This document shows, in pieces, positions 1-5,184 of a stretch of DNA of 5,184 bases (position 1 is the first letter of the stretch; each line of letters starts with the position of its first letter). The position numbers and the translations under genes were made by a program. Source of the stretch: Akkermansia muciniphila (GTDB lineage Bacteria > Verrucomicrobiota > Verrucomicrobiia > Limisphaerales > UBA9464); NCBI GenBank assembly GCA_945873715.1, contig CAMCFL010000281.1:1-5184 (forward strand), in the 5' to 3' direction. The notes under the pieces were generated by a model. It did not search any database. It was not told the origin of the DNA and saw only the letters and a program-made list of their open reading frames with translations.

Positions 1-1
1 C

Positions 2-3000
2 GGCGTCACCCCCGTGTTCACGGCCGCGACGCTCGCTCCCGGAGTCACGGTCAGCTTCACCGGCACCTTCACCGTGCCGCTGGATGTCTGCACCGTCAGC
101 AGCTCCTCGACGGTGACCGGCACCAGCGTCTGCGGCGTTGGGGTTTCCAGTGAGACCAGTGCCAACTGCACCGTCCTCACCACGCCCCTCATCACCGTCA
201 TCTCGGTGTGCTCGACCAACGTCGTCGCCCCGGGCGGCCAGCTCACCTACAGCGGAACCGTTCGCAACGGAGGCGACATCACGCTGAACAACGTGGTCGT
301 CACCAGTGACCGGCCGGCAGCCGGCACCGTTCTCTTCACGGTCGGCACGCTGGCACCGGGTGCCTCGGCCAACTTCAGCGGGACCTACACCGCCCCGGCC
401 AGCTTCCCGTCGGGAGCCTGCGCCGTGACCGCCACGATCACCGCCACCGGCAAGAACCTCTGCACCGACCTGTCGGTCAGCGCCGTCACCACGGCCAACT
501 GCCCGATCACCACCACGCCGCAGATCGCCGTCACCCTCGACTGCCCGCCGATCCCGGTGGCCGTCGGTGGACTGATCACCTTCTCCGGCACGGTCAGCAA
601 CCCGGGCAATGTCACGCTGAACAACGTGACCGTCGTCAACGCCCAGGCTTCGCCCACCACGGTCTTCACCGTGGCCACGCTCGCCCCGGGAGCTTCGGCC
701 AGCTTCACCACCCAGTTCACGGCCTCGGCTGATGTGTGTGATGTGACGGCCACCGTCGTTGCCAGCGGCGCAGACAACTGCACCGGCCTCGCCGTCAACG
801 CCACCCGCTCCGCGACCTGTCTGCTGGAGGGAACCTCCCTGCTGGTCGTCACCCAGGAATGCCCGACCGAACCGACCGCCCAGGGCGGCACGTTCACCTA
901 CTCCGGCACCGTCTACAACGGCGGCAACCTGACCCTCACCAACGTCATCGTGACCGATGACCGCAACGGAATCTCCGGTTCCGCCGCCACCACCTCCTGG
1001 TTCGACGATCAACTGCCCGCCGACGCCAACGAGTCCAACGAGGGCACGCCCTGGAGCTCCATCTCCGCCAACCCGACGCCCGTCAGCGGCAGCCGGGCTT
1101 TCCAGACGATCATCCGGAACGGACCGCATCAGCACTTTTTCACCGATGCGGATTCCAAGCTCACCGTCGGGACGGGTGATGTCCTGATCGCCAGCGTCTA
1201 TCTCGACCCGGCCAATGTGCCGAGTGAACTCCTGATCCAGTGGAACGACGGAACCTGGAATCATCGCGCCTACTGGGGCGCCAACCTCATCGGCTTCCCC
1301 GGTGACGGAACCGAGCGCCAGCGCTACATGGGTCCGCTTCCCCCCGCCGGGCAGTGGGTCCGCCTCGAAGTGCCTGCCAGCCTCGTTGGGTTGGAGAACC
1401 AGACGGTCAGGGGCTTCGCCTTCGGACTGTTCAACGGCCGCGCCACCTTTGACGCCGTCGGCAAGCTCTCCGGAGCCTTGAATCCCACCCAGGTCTACCG
1501 TGTGGCCACCCTCGCCCCCGGTGAGACCGCCCGTTTCACCGGCAGCTACTCGTTGTCCCGCAGCGATGCCTGCTCGGTCACCACGCGACTCATCGCCCGC
1601 GGCAATGAGAAGTGCGCCGGCGTCGCCGTCCTGGCCACCTCCATCGGCACCTGCCCGCTGGTGACCGCCCCGGCCATCGAAGTCACCCAGATCTGCCCGG
1701 CAAGCCCGAGCGAACAGGGCGGCCTCCTGACCTACACCGGCATCGTCCGCAACACCGGCAATGTCACGCTCAACAACGTGGCGGTGCGCAACAACCGCAG
1801 CGGCACCGCCCCGATCTTCACCATCGCCTCGCTCGCTCCGGGGGCGACCGCCAACTTCACGGGCACCTACCGCGTGCCCGCCGACTGTTGCACGGTCTCC
1901 AGCACGGCCACCGCGACCGGTGCCGACAACTGCACGGGGGTGGTGGTCTCCGACACGGCGACCTCCACCTGCATCGTGCTCACCACGCCGCAACTGGCCG
2001 TCACCAAGAACTGTCCGGCCCTGCCGGTCGCCCCGGGTGAAATGCTGAAGTTCACCGGCACCGTCAGCAACACCGGCAACATCACTCTGGTCGATGTCTA
2101 CGTGTTCAACAGCCGCATCGGCAGCACCCCCCTGATCGGCCCGCTCACGCTGGCCCCGGGTGACACCGCTGACTACTCGGGTTCCTACGTCTACCGGGCC
2201 GACTACTGCGGCACCGACACGATCACGGCCCAGGCGGAAAGCATCTGCGCCGTTCCCGTCACCACCAGCCTGACGTCCACCTGCCCGGTCGTTCCCACGA
2301 TCCCGGGCATCGGCATCACCAAGGACTGTCCGCTGGTGGCCCCTCGCTACGGTCAGCCCTACACGTTCACCGGAACCGTCTTCAACACCGGCAATGTCAC
2401 CCTGACCGACGTGTACGTGGTGAACAACCAACCGAGCAACAACGCGCCGGTGATCGGCCCGATCACCCTCGCCGCGGGAGCCTCCGCGAGCTTCACCGCG
2501 ACGTTCATCGCCCCGATGGACTGCTGCGAGATCACCGAGACCGTCACGGCCCGCGGCCGCGACCTCTGCTCCGGCAACACCGTGACCGCCCGGGCTTCGA
2601 CCGCCTGCCCGATGCTGACCACACCCCGCCTGGCCGTGATCGAAGTCTGCCCGACCTCGACCGTCCCCGTCGGCGGCCTCTACCAGTTCACGGGTTCCAT
2701 CACCAACATCGGTGACGTGAACCTGACCAACGTCATGGTCTTCAGCACCCGGACCGGCGGAAGCCGCGTCCAGGTCCTCGGACCGGTTGAACTCGCTCCG
2801 GGCGAGGCCGCCACCTACAGCGGTAGCTACATCATCACCGCCGGCAGCGATCCGGCCTCCGACATCATCGAGGTCACCGGCATGGACACCTGCCAGGCCC
2901 GACTGGTCCGCGCCCGCGCCAACTGCGCCGGCCCGTTGGCTGCCGGCGTGGAACCCCGCATCACCTCGATCACCCAGGTCAACGGTCAGGCGACCGTCAA

Positions 3001-3172
3001 CTGGATCTCGACTGCGGGCTTCATCTACACCCTCCAGTGCAAGACGAACTTCGAGGATCCGATCTGGATCAACGTCCCCGGCAACGTGACCGCCACGGAA
3101 TCCAGCGCGAGCAAGACCGACCAGGTCGGCCCGAGCGTGAAGCGCTTCTACCGCGTCATCACCGTCGAGTAG
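2..3172 (+). CDS. Large secreted DUF11/CARDB-like repeat protein, 5'-truncated by the window edge
   Basis: The frame is open from base 2 and already lies inside a repeat module ('PVFTAATLAPG' matches 'TVFTVATLAPG' further on), so the GTG at 14 is not the real start; the N-terminus and signal peptide lie upstream. One partial and seven full modules of about 105 residues begin near 185, 518, 836, 1670, 1988, 2303 and 2624. Each reads roughly 'xVTxxCP..V..GG.LTFSGTVxNxGNVTLNNVxV', then 'VFTVATLAPGASASFTG', then three more Cys. This is the pattern of DUF11/CARDB-type beta-sandwich repeats in bacterial surface proteins. The third full module is split by an inserted domain (980-1480). The last ~72 residues form a C-terminal module typical of Verrucomicrobia. 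No enzymatic motif is visible; a structural or adhesive extracellular role is inferred. The TAG stop at 3170-3172 is followed 27 bases later by a terminator. Confidence 0.9.
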   Translation, partial: GVTPVFTAATLAPGVTVSFTGTFTVPLDVCTVSSSSTVTGTSVCGVGVSSETSANCTVLTTPLITVISVCSTNVVAPGGQLTYSGTVRNGGDITLNNVVVTSDRPAAGTVLFTVGTLAPGASANFSGTYTAPASFPSGACAVTATITATGKNLCTDLSVSAVTTANCPITTTPQIAVTLDCPPIPVAVGGLITFSGTVSNPGNVTLNNVTVVNAQASPTTVFTVATLAPGASASFTTQFTASADVCDVTATVVASGADNCTGLAVNATRSATCLLEGTSLLVVTQECPTEPTAQGGTFTYSGTVYNGGNLTLTNVIVTDDRNGISGSAATTSWFDDQLPADANESNEGTPWSSISANPTPVSGSRAFQTIIRNGPHQHFFTDADSKLTVGTGDVLIASVYLDPANVPSELLIQWNDGTWNHRAYWGANLIGFPGDGTERQRYMGPLPPAGQWVRLEVPASLVGLENQTVRGFAFGLFNGRATFDAVGKLSGALNPTQVYRVATLAPGETARFTGSYSLSRSDACSVTTRLIARGNEKCAGVAVLATSIGTCPLVTAPAIEVTQICPASPSEQGGLLTYTGIVRNTGNVTLNNVAVRNNRSGTAPIFTIASLAPGATANFTGTYRVPADCCTVSSTATATGADNCTGVVVSDTATSTCIVLTTPQLAVTKNCPALPVAPGEMLKFTGTVSNTGNITLVDVYVFNSRIGSTPLIGPLTLAPGDTADYSGSYVYRADYCGTDTITAQAESICAVPVTTSLTSTCPVVPTIPGIGITKDCPLVAPRYGQPYTFTGTVFNTGNVTLTDVYVVNNQPSNNAPVIGPITLAAGASASFTATFIAPMDCCEITETVTARGRDLCSGNTVTARASTACPMLTTPRLAVIEVCPTSTVPVGGLYQFTGSITNIGDVNLTNVMVFSTRTGGSRVQVLGPVELAPGEAATYSGSYIITAGSDPASDIIEVTGMDTCQARLVRARANCAGPLAAGVEPRITSITQVNGQATVNWISTAGFIYTLQCKTNFEDPIWINVPGNVTATESSASKTDQVGPSVKRFYRVITVE
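185..2953 (+). repeat. Seven tandem ~105-residue Cys-containing modules within the large repeat gene
   Basis: Module starts at 185, 518, 836, 1670, 1988, 2303 and 2624 give a period of 315-333 bases. The exception is the third module, which is 834 bases because of the domain inserted at 980-1480. Each module keeps Cys in four places: after the first strand (usually Cys-Pro), in the strand after the 'TLAPG' turn ('DVCDVTAT' type), in 'xxCTG', and just before the next module. Modules 4 and 6 carry an extra Cys in 'DCC'. The pattern suggests two disulfides per module, which fits an exported protein. Identity is clear at protein level and partly at DNA level; for example 'aatgtcacgct' followed by 'aacaacgtg' recurs near 608 and 1760. 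Confidence 0.85.
980..1480 (+). other. Domain of about 167 residues inserted inside the third full module
   Basis: Aligning the third module with its neighbours, 'VIVTDDRNGISG' corresponds to 'VAVRNNRSGTA' and 'PTQVYRVATLAPG' to 'PIFTIASLAPG'; everything between is extra. The insert starts near 'TSWFDDQLPADA' and ends near 'GRATFDAVGKLSG'. It contains 'PTPVSGSRAFQT', 'HQHFFTDAD', 'SVYLDPANVPSELLIQWND', 'HRAYWGANLI', 'RRYMGPLPPAGQWVRLEVPA'-like text (here 'RQRYMGPLPPAGQWVRLEV') and 'LFNGRATFD'. I recognise this as a recurring extracellular beta-rich domain, often starting 'VWVDDxLPAGA', found in RHS-repeat and other secreted proteins of Verrucomicrobia, Acidobacteria and relatives. A jelly-roll, carbohydrate-binding-like fold is plausible but is inference. 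The reading frame is kept on both sides. Confidence 0.7.
2954..3169 (+). other. C-terminal Verrucomicrobial module of the repeat protein
   Basis: The last ~72 residues run from 'PRITSITQVNGQATVNW' through 'YTLQCKTNFEDPIWINVPG' to 'KRFYRVITVE'. From memory, this matches a C-terminal unit found in many secreted Verrucomicrobial proteins, usually 'YTLQYKTNLxDPxW', so here Cys stands where Tyr is usual. It is probably an Ig/FN3-like beta domain close to the export or attachment end. No PEP-CTERM helix, LPxTG motif or Por-type sorting domain is visible, so how the protein is held at the cell surface is unknown. Confidence 0.6.
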
Positions 3173-3199
3173 TCCGGAGGACCTGACTCGAACCATCCA

Positions 3200-3238
3200 A
3201 CCCAGCCCGGGGGATCCTTCCCCCTGGCTGGGTCTTTT
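3200..3238 (+). terminator. Intrinsic terminator of the repeat-protein gene
   Basis: The 5' arm is CCCAGCC, C, GGGGG (3201-3213), the loop is ATCCTT (3214-3219), and the 3' arm is CCCCC, T, GGCTGGG (3220-3232). That is twelve pairs plus one C/T mismatch, extended by an A-T pair (3200/3233) and followed by TCTTTT. It lies 27 bases after the stop codon and 72 bases before the next start, so the repeat gene and the cytochrome gene are most likely separate transcription units. Confidence 0.9.
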
Positions 3239-3245
3239 GGCTGAA

Positions 3246-3260
3246 AACCAGAATCTGGTT
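3246..3260. promoter_or_regulatory. Perfect 7-bp inverted repeat upstream of the cytochrome gene, possible operator
   Basis: AACCAGA (3246-3252), one central A, then TCTGGTT (3254-3260). It lies between the terminator of the preceding gene and the start codon at 3310, about 50 bases upstream of the latter, where a promoter for the cytochrome gene would be expected. I see no convincing -35/-10 pair beside it. The 1-base spacer is too tight for an RNA hairpin, so a dimeric regulator site is the more natural reading. It could also be chance. Confidence 0.3.
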
Positions 3261-3309
3261 CACAAGAAGAACGATCCGTACCGGCCACCGCTGAACCGCT
3301 CCCCCTGCC

Positions 3310-4077
3310 ATGAACCTCATGAACCCGCTCCGCTCCGTGTCGTTTCTGGCCCTCGCCGTGATCCTCCACGCCACGACCCCCACGCTCTCGGCACAGGCAT
3401 TGAAGTGGCACGCCACCTCGCAGACCCGCCTCGCCGCACCCGGGGAGACCAACCTCCATTTCGCCTTCAGCCTGACCAACATCTCCGCCGGTGAGGTGAT
3501 CATCACTGGCGTCCGCCCTTCCTGTGGTTGCACCACCGCCAAGCTGCCTCCCCTCCCATGGCATCTCGCGCCCGGGAAGGACGGCCAGATCGAGGCCAAC
3601 GTCGATATCCGCGGCAAGCGTGGGATGATCAGCAAGGTCGTCTTCGTGGACTCGCCGTCGGGGACCAACATGCTGACCCTCGTCATCCACATCCCCGAGG
3701 ATCGCGCCCGGAACATGGAACTCGCCCTGGCCGATCGACAGGCCGTCTTCAAGGGGGAATGCGCCAACTGTCATGTCCTCCCGGCCGTAGGCAGGACCGG
3801 TGCCGCCCTCTACGTCGCCGCCTGCGGCGTCTGCCACGAATCAGACCACCGGGCCACCATGGTTCCCAGCCTGGTCGCCCTCGCGAAACCCACCGGACGC
3901 GACTACTGGGATCAATGGATTCGCAAGGGCAAGGAAGGTTCCCTGATGCCCGCGTTTGCCAAAGACCAGGGCGGCCCCCTGACCGAAGAACAGATCCAAT
4001 CGCTGGTGAACCATCTGGTCACCACCTTCACCAACGCCCCGGTCAAGGTCCCCTCCCCGCAAGCAGGAACACGATGA
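3310..4077 (+). CDS. Exported DUF1573-cytochrome c fusion protein with two CxxCH haem motifs
   Basis: The product is 255 residues. Residues 1-28 form a signal peptide (Arg8, hydrophobic 10-21, likely cleavage after 'TLSA'). Residues ~33-128 are a DUF1573 domain with the hallmark 'SCGCTTA' (Cys72, Cys74). Residues ~140-240 are a c-type cytochrome region with 'CANCH' (151-155), 'CGVCH' (172-176) and 'SLMPAF', whose Met213 is the likely axial ligand of the second haem. The protein should act outside the cytoplasmic membrane as an electron carrier or redox sensor; its partner is unknown. The DUF1573 domain is an Ig-like periplasmic domain of unclear function. A second ATG at residue 4 is an alternative start; neither has a Shine-Dalgarno. 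The gene stands alone after a terminator. No downstream terminator is clear, though hairpins begin 19 bases after the stop. Domain assignment is firm; physiological role is not. Confidence 0.9.
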   Translation: MNLMNPLRSVSFLALAVILHATTPTLSAQALKWHATSQTRLAAPGETNLHFAFSLTNISAGEVIITGVRPSCGCTTAKLPPLPWHLAPGKDGQIEANVDIRGKRGMISKVVFVDSPSGTNMLTLVIHIPEDRARNMELALADRQAVFKGECANCHVLPAVGRTGAALYVAACGVCHESDHRATMVPSLVALAKPTGRDYWDQWIRKGKEGSLMPAFAKDQGGPLTEEQIQSLVNHLVTTFTNAPVKVPSPQAGTR

Positions 4078-4095
4078 ACGACGCGTACAAACCCG

Positions 4096-4379
4096 GCCCC
4101 TCCCAGGAACCTGGATCGTGGGCAGGGGCATCCACCCATTTCTGGCAGGGCCGGTGCGCAGACTTTCTGCCGCACCACTCGAGGCCCTGTCGAAGGACCG
4201 TTCGGCAGTCGCAGGCGCAGCGTCACAGTAACCCGTGTGTCGTGACGCCCGCCGGTGACTGCCGAGACAACCCTGCGGGTCCGGAGTCCTTCCGGAGCCC
4301 GCGGGACGGACCTCTCTTTCGGACCGGACGGCGGGGGATTCACCCCATGGCCGGGCCTGCCCGCGACACGATACCGTCC
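4096..4379. ncRNA. Candidate structured RNA or palindromic element: five consecutive hairpins
   Basis: This fills most of the 350-base gap between two genes. Stem 1: GCCCCT 4096-4101 with AGGGGC 4124-4129, plus inner CCAG/CTGG. Stem 2: CAGGGCC 4146-4152 with GGCCCTG 4183-4189, inner GGTGCG/CGCACC (4153-4158/4171-4176) and CAGA/TCTG. Stem 3: TCGGCAGTC 4202-4210 with GACTGCCGA 4257-4265, inner GGCG/CGCC (4214-4217/4250-4253) and GCGTCAC/GTGACGC (4220-4226/4242-4248), 15-base loop. Stem 4: GCGGGTCCGGA 4275-4285 with TCCGGA, bulged G, CCCGC (4291-4302). Stem 5: GGACGG 4326-4331 with CCGTCC 4374-4379, enclosing GGGG/CCCC. I do not recognise a known riboswitch or RNA family. It could be a 5' leader of the 4428 gene, a 3' UTR of the cytochrome gene, an independent RNA, or a REP-like repeat. 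The strand is undecided. Confidence 0.4.
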
Positions 4380-4427
4380 TGAGGAGGATCTTCCTGTCGC
4401 CAAATCGAATCCATTGATCCGACTCCC

Positions 4428-4676
4428 ATGAAATCGCAGCTCCACCCACCCCGCTCCGGCACCAAACCCCTGGCGTCCCTACTGAGCCTGGCTGCCGGGA
4501 CGCTCCTGCCAGTCTCCGTCCTCGCCATCCCCGCGCCGATCAACCTTGGTACGGCCGGCAACTTTGGCGTGCTCTCCGGAGCGGGCATCACCATGACCGG
4601 CCCGACCACGATCCCGGGAGCCAGCACCAGCGTGGCGCTGCTCGCGCTGGGCTCCGGGCTCGCCGGGTACAGGTGA
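4428..4676 (+). CDS. Internally deleted ice-binding (DUF3494-like) protein with signal peptide and C-terminal sorting tail
   Basis: The product is 82 residues. Residues 1-33 are a signal peptide (basic start, hydrophobic 15-32, cleavage near 'VLA|IPAP'). Residues 38-62 ('INLGTAGNFGVLSGAGITMT' followed by 'GPTTI') match the opening of DUF3494 ice-binding domains, which normally run about 180-200 residues. Residues 63-82 ('PGASTSVALLALGSGLAGYR') look like a VPDSG/PEP-CTERM-type tail: a Pro-Gly-Ser/Thr motif, a short hydrophobic helix and a final Arg. The beta-solenoid that would bind ice is absent, and start and tail are fused in frame at about 4611-4620. The simplest inference is an internal deletion of a normal gene, possibly through a short shared 'tcccgg'. 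A consensus or assembly collapse cannot be excluded. No Shine-Dalgarno precedes the ATG; the nearest GGAGG (4383-4387) is 40 bases away. The protein cannot be a functional ice binder as it stands, though it could still be exported. Confidence 0.65.
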   Translation: MKSQLHPPRSGTKPLASLLSLAAGTLLPVSVLAIPAPINLGTAGNFGVLSGAGITMTGPTTIPGASTSVALLALGSGLAGYR

Positions 4677-4741
4677 TCCGGCGCCGAAACACGGTGAAAG
4701 CCTGAGTCCAACCGAGCCCCAGGATGAGCCCTCGCTGGTAG

Positions 4742-4767
4742 GCCCGCTGCCCTCAGCGGGCGTTTTT
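4742..4767 (+). terminator. Intrinsic terminator after the truncated ice-binding gene
   Basis: GCCCGCTG (4742-4749), loop CCCT, CAGCGGGC (4754-4761), then G and TTTTT (4763-4767). The 8-bp stem is perfect and GC-rich, with a clean U-tract. It lies 65 bases after the stop at 4676 and closes that transcription unit. A second, overlapping pairing exists: TGCCCTCAG (4748-4756) with CTGAGGGCA (4779-4787). It would compete with the terminator stem, but its 3' arm is transcribed after the U-tract. Confidence 0.88.
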
Positions 4768-4787
4768 CCTGGTGCCGCCTGAGGGCA

Positions 4788-4963
4788 ACTGGGACTAGAT
4801 CCAGAAACCACTCAGGAAGCGGCCCTTTACCGCTCACCGGGTTAGACCCTATTGGTCACTCCTCGTACTAATTCTAGCTTGCAACCGAAGCCACTCCGCA
4901 CCCAGGTCCGAAGTCATACCGACCGGCGGCCAAAGGGGGCAACAACGGCTGACAACGCATCAT
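4788..4963. other. Intergenic leader region before the csbD-like gene
   Basis: Apart from the weak promoter candidate at 4852-4880 and a small GACC/GGTC hairpin (4845-4848/4854-4857), I see no gene, RNA family or repeat here. The sequence is less GC-rich than the rest of the window, as expected for a promoter-bearing spacer. Confidence 0.4.
4852..4880 (+). promoter_or_regulatory. Weak candidate promoter for the csbD-like gene
   Basis: TTGGTC (4852-4857), a 17-base spacer and TAGCTT (4875-4880) give a poor but correctly spaced sigma70-like pair. They lie in the most AT-rich stretch of the window (around 'gtactaattctagctt'). The position is after the upstream terminator and would leave a leader of roughly 75-80 bases before the ATG at 4964. 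An alternative is a -10-like TACTAA at 4866-4871. CsbD genes are general-stress regulated in some bacteria, so the real promoter may use a sigma factor whose consensus I cannot judge here. Confidence 0.25.
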
Positions 4964-5164
4964 ATGAACAAGCTGGAAATCAAGGGCGACTGGAACATCA
5001 TTCAGGGCAAACTCAAACAGAAATGGGCCAAGCTCACCGACGATGACCTGAAGTTCGTCGAGGGCAAGCAGGAGGAGTTGGTTGGCCGGATCCAGAAGCG
5101 CACCGGAGAGAACCGCGAGGTGGTTGAAAAGGCGCTCACGGAATCCTGCGCCCACTGCAAATGA
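4964..5164 (+). CDS. CsbD-family stress-response protein with a C-terminal CxxC
   Basis: The product is a 66-residue, charged, helical protein, the usual length for the family. It has the CsbD pattern 'GDWNIIQGKLKQKWAKLTDD' (8-27), 'EGKQEELVGRIQKRTG' (33-48) and a last helix 'VVEKAL'. CsbD proteins are abundant small cytosolic proteins induced by general, osmotic or phosphate stress; the molecular role is not established. No signal peptide or membrane segment is present. The tail 'ESCAHCK' ends in Cys62-x-x-Cys65, which most CsbD proteins I know of lack; it might bind metal or form a disulfide. The ATG in 'catatg' is the natural start because the conserved region begins within a few residues; there is no Shine-Dalgarno. 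It is preceded by a 287-base gap holding a terminator and a weak promoter, and no terminator is visible in the 20 bases after the stop. Confidence 0.92.
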   Translation: MNKLEIKGDWNIIQGKLKQKWAKLTDDDLKFVEGKQEELVGRIQKRTGENREVVEKALTESCAHCK

Positions 5165-5184
5165 TTTGGCGGGGCCTGTAGCCT

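Noticed and set aside
14..16. GTG at 14 as the start of the large gene.
   Set aside because: The frame is open upstream to the window edge and the residues around it are the middle of a repeat module, with no signal peptide; the gene clearly begins outside the window.
385..897. Minus-strand open frame inside the repeat-protein gene, and similar ones at 1867-2085 and 2359-2622.
   Set aside because: They are antisense shadows that recur because the modules repeat; the translations are simple Val/Ala/Thr-rich mirror sequences.
3148..3837. Long minus-strand open frames opposite the cytochrome gene.
   Set aside because: High GC and the codon pattern of the real + strand gene create open antisense frames; the products have no family signature, while the + strand product has clear DUF1573 and haem motifs.
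4202..4265. Integron attC-type recombination site.
   Set aside because: The imperfect palindrome resembles attC in size, but the core sites RYYYAAC and GTTRRRY are absent (only GTTCGGC is seen) and no gene-cassette pattern is present.
4250..4310. Cobalamin or another known riboswitch.
   Set aside because: A few short strings loosely recall riboswitch cores, but the conserved B12-box, SAM, TPP, fluoride and c-di-GMP motifs cannot be laid out in the right order.
4074..4382. A 102-codon open frame whose ATG overlaps the stop of the cytochrome gene (ATGA).
   Set aside because: The overlap looks like translational coupling, but the product is Arg/Pro-rich, has no recognisable domain, signal peptide or hydrophobic core, and the same bases are fully occupied by nested hairpins. 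Noncoding structure explains it better.
1..5184. CRISPR array, tRNA, rRNA, insertion sequence or phage genes.
   Set aside because: No short regularly spaced repeats, no tRNA-like cloverleaf, no transposase or integrase motif and no flanking terminal repeats were found; the only repeats are protein modules and local hairpins.

Overview
The window looks like chromosomal DNA from a GC-rich member of the Verrucomicrobiota, most likely the Pedosphaera/Limisphaerales side of the phylum. The evidence is protein signatures, not a marker gene. They are a C-terminal module of the form 'YTLQ.KTN..DP.W...PGNVTAT...ASKTD..G...RFYRV', a DUF1573 domain fused to cytochrome c, and a C-terminal tail resembling the VPDSG/PEP-CTERM sorting signals common in this phylum. 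Start codons generally lack Shine-Dalgarno sequences. All supported genes are on the + strand.

Layout: (1) 2-3172 is the 3' part of a very large secreted repeat protein. It holds one partial and seven complete DUF11/CARDB-like beta-sandwich modules of about 105 residues, each with about four cysteines. One module is split by an inserted domain of about 167 residues, and the protein ends in the Verrucomicrobial C-terminal module. A strong intrinsic terminator follows at 3200-3238. (2) 3310-4077 encodes an exported DUF1573-cytochrome c protein with two haem-binding CxxCH motifs. (3) 4078-4427 has no convincing protein gene but is packed with five consecutive hairpins, some long and nested; it is a candidate structured RNA or dispersed palindromic element. 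(4) 4428-4676 encodes an 82-residue protein that joins a signal peptide and the first ~25 residues of an ice-binding (DUF3494-like) domain directly to a C-terminal sorting tail. It looks like an in-frame internal deletion. A terminator follows at 4742-4767. (5) 4964-5164 is a complete csbD-like stress gene with an unusual Cys-x-x-Cys tail.

The genes do not form an obvious pathway. Terminators separate gene 1 from gene 2 and gene 3 from gene 4, so at least three transcription units are likely. The shared theme is the cell envelope: a secreted adhesin-like repeat protein, a periplasmic haem protein and a surface-sorted remnant, followed by a small cytosolic stress protein. The two observations most worth checking are the structured region 4096-4379 and the collapsed ice-binding gene.
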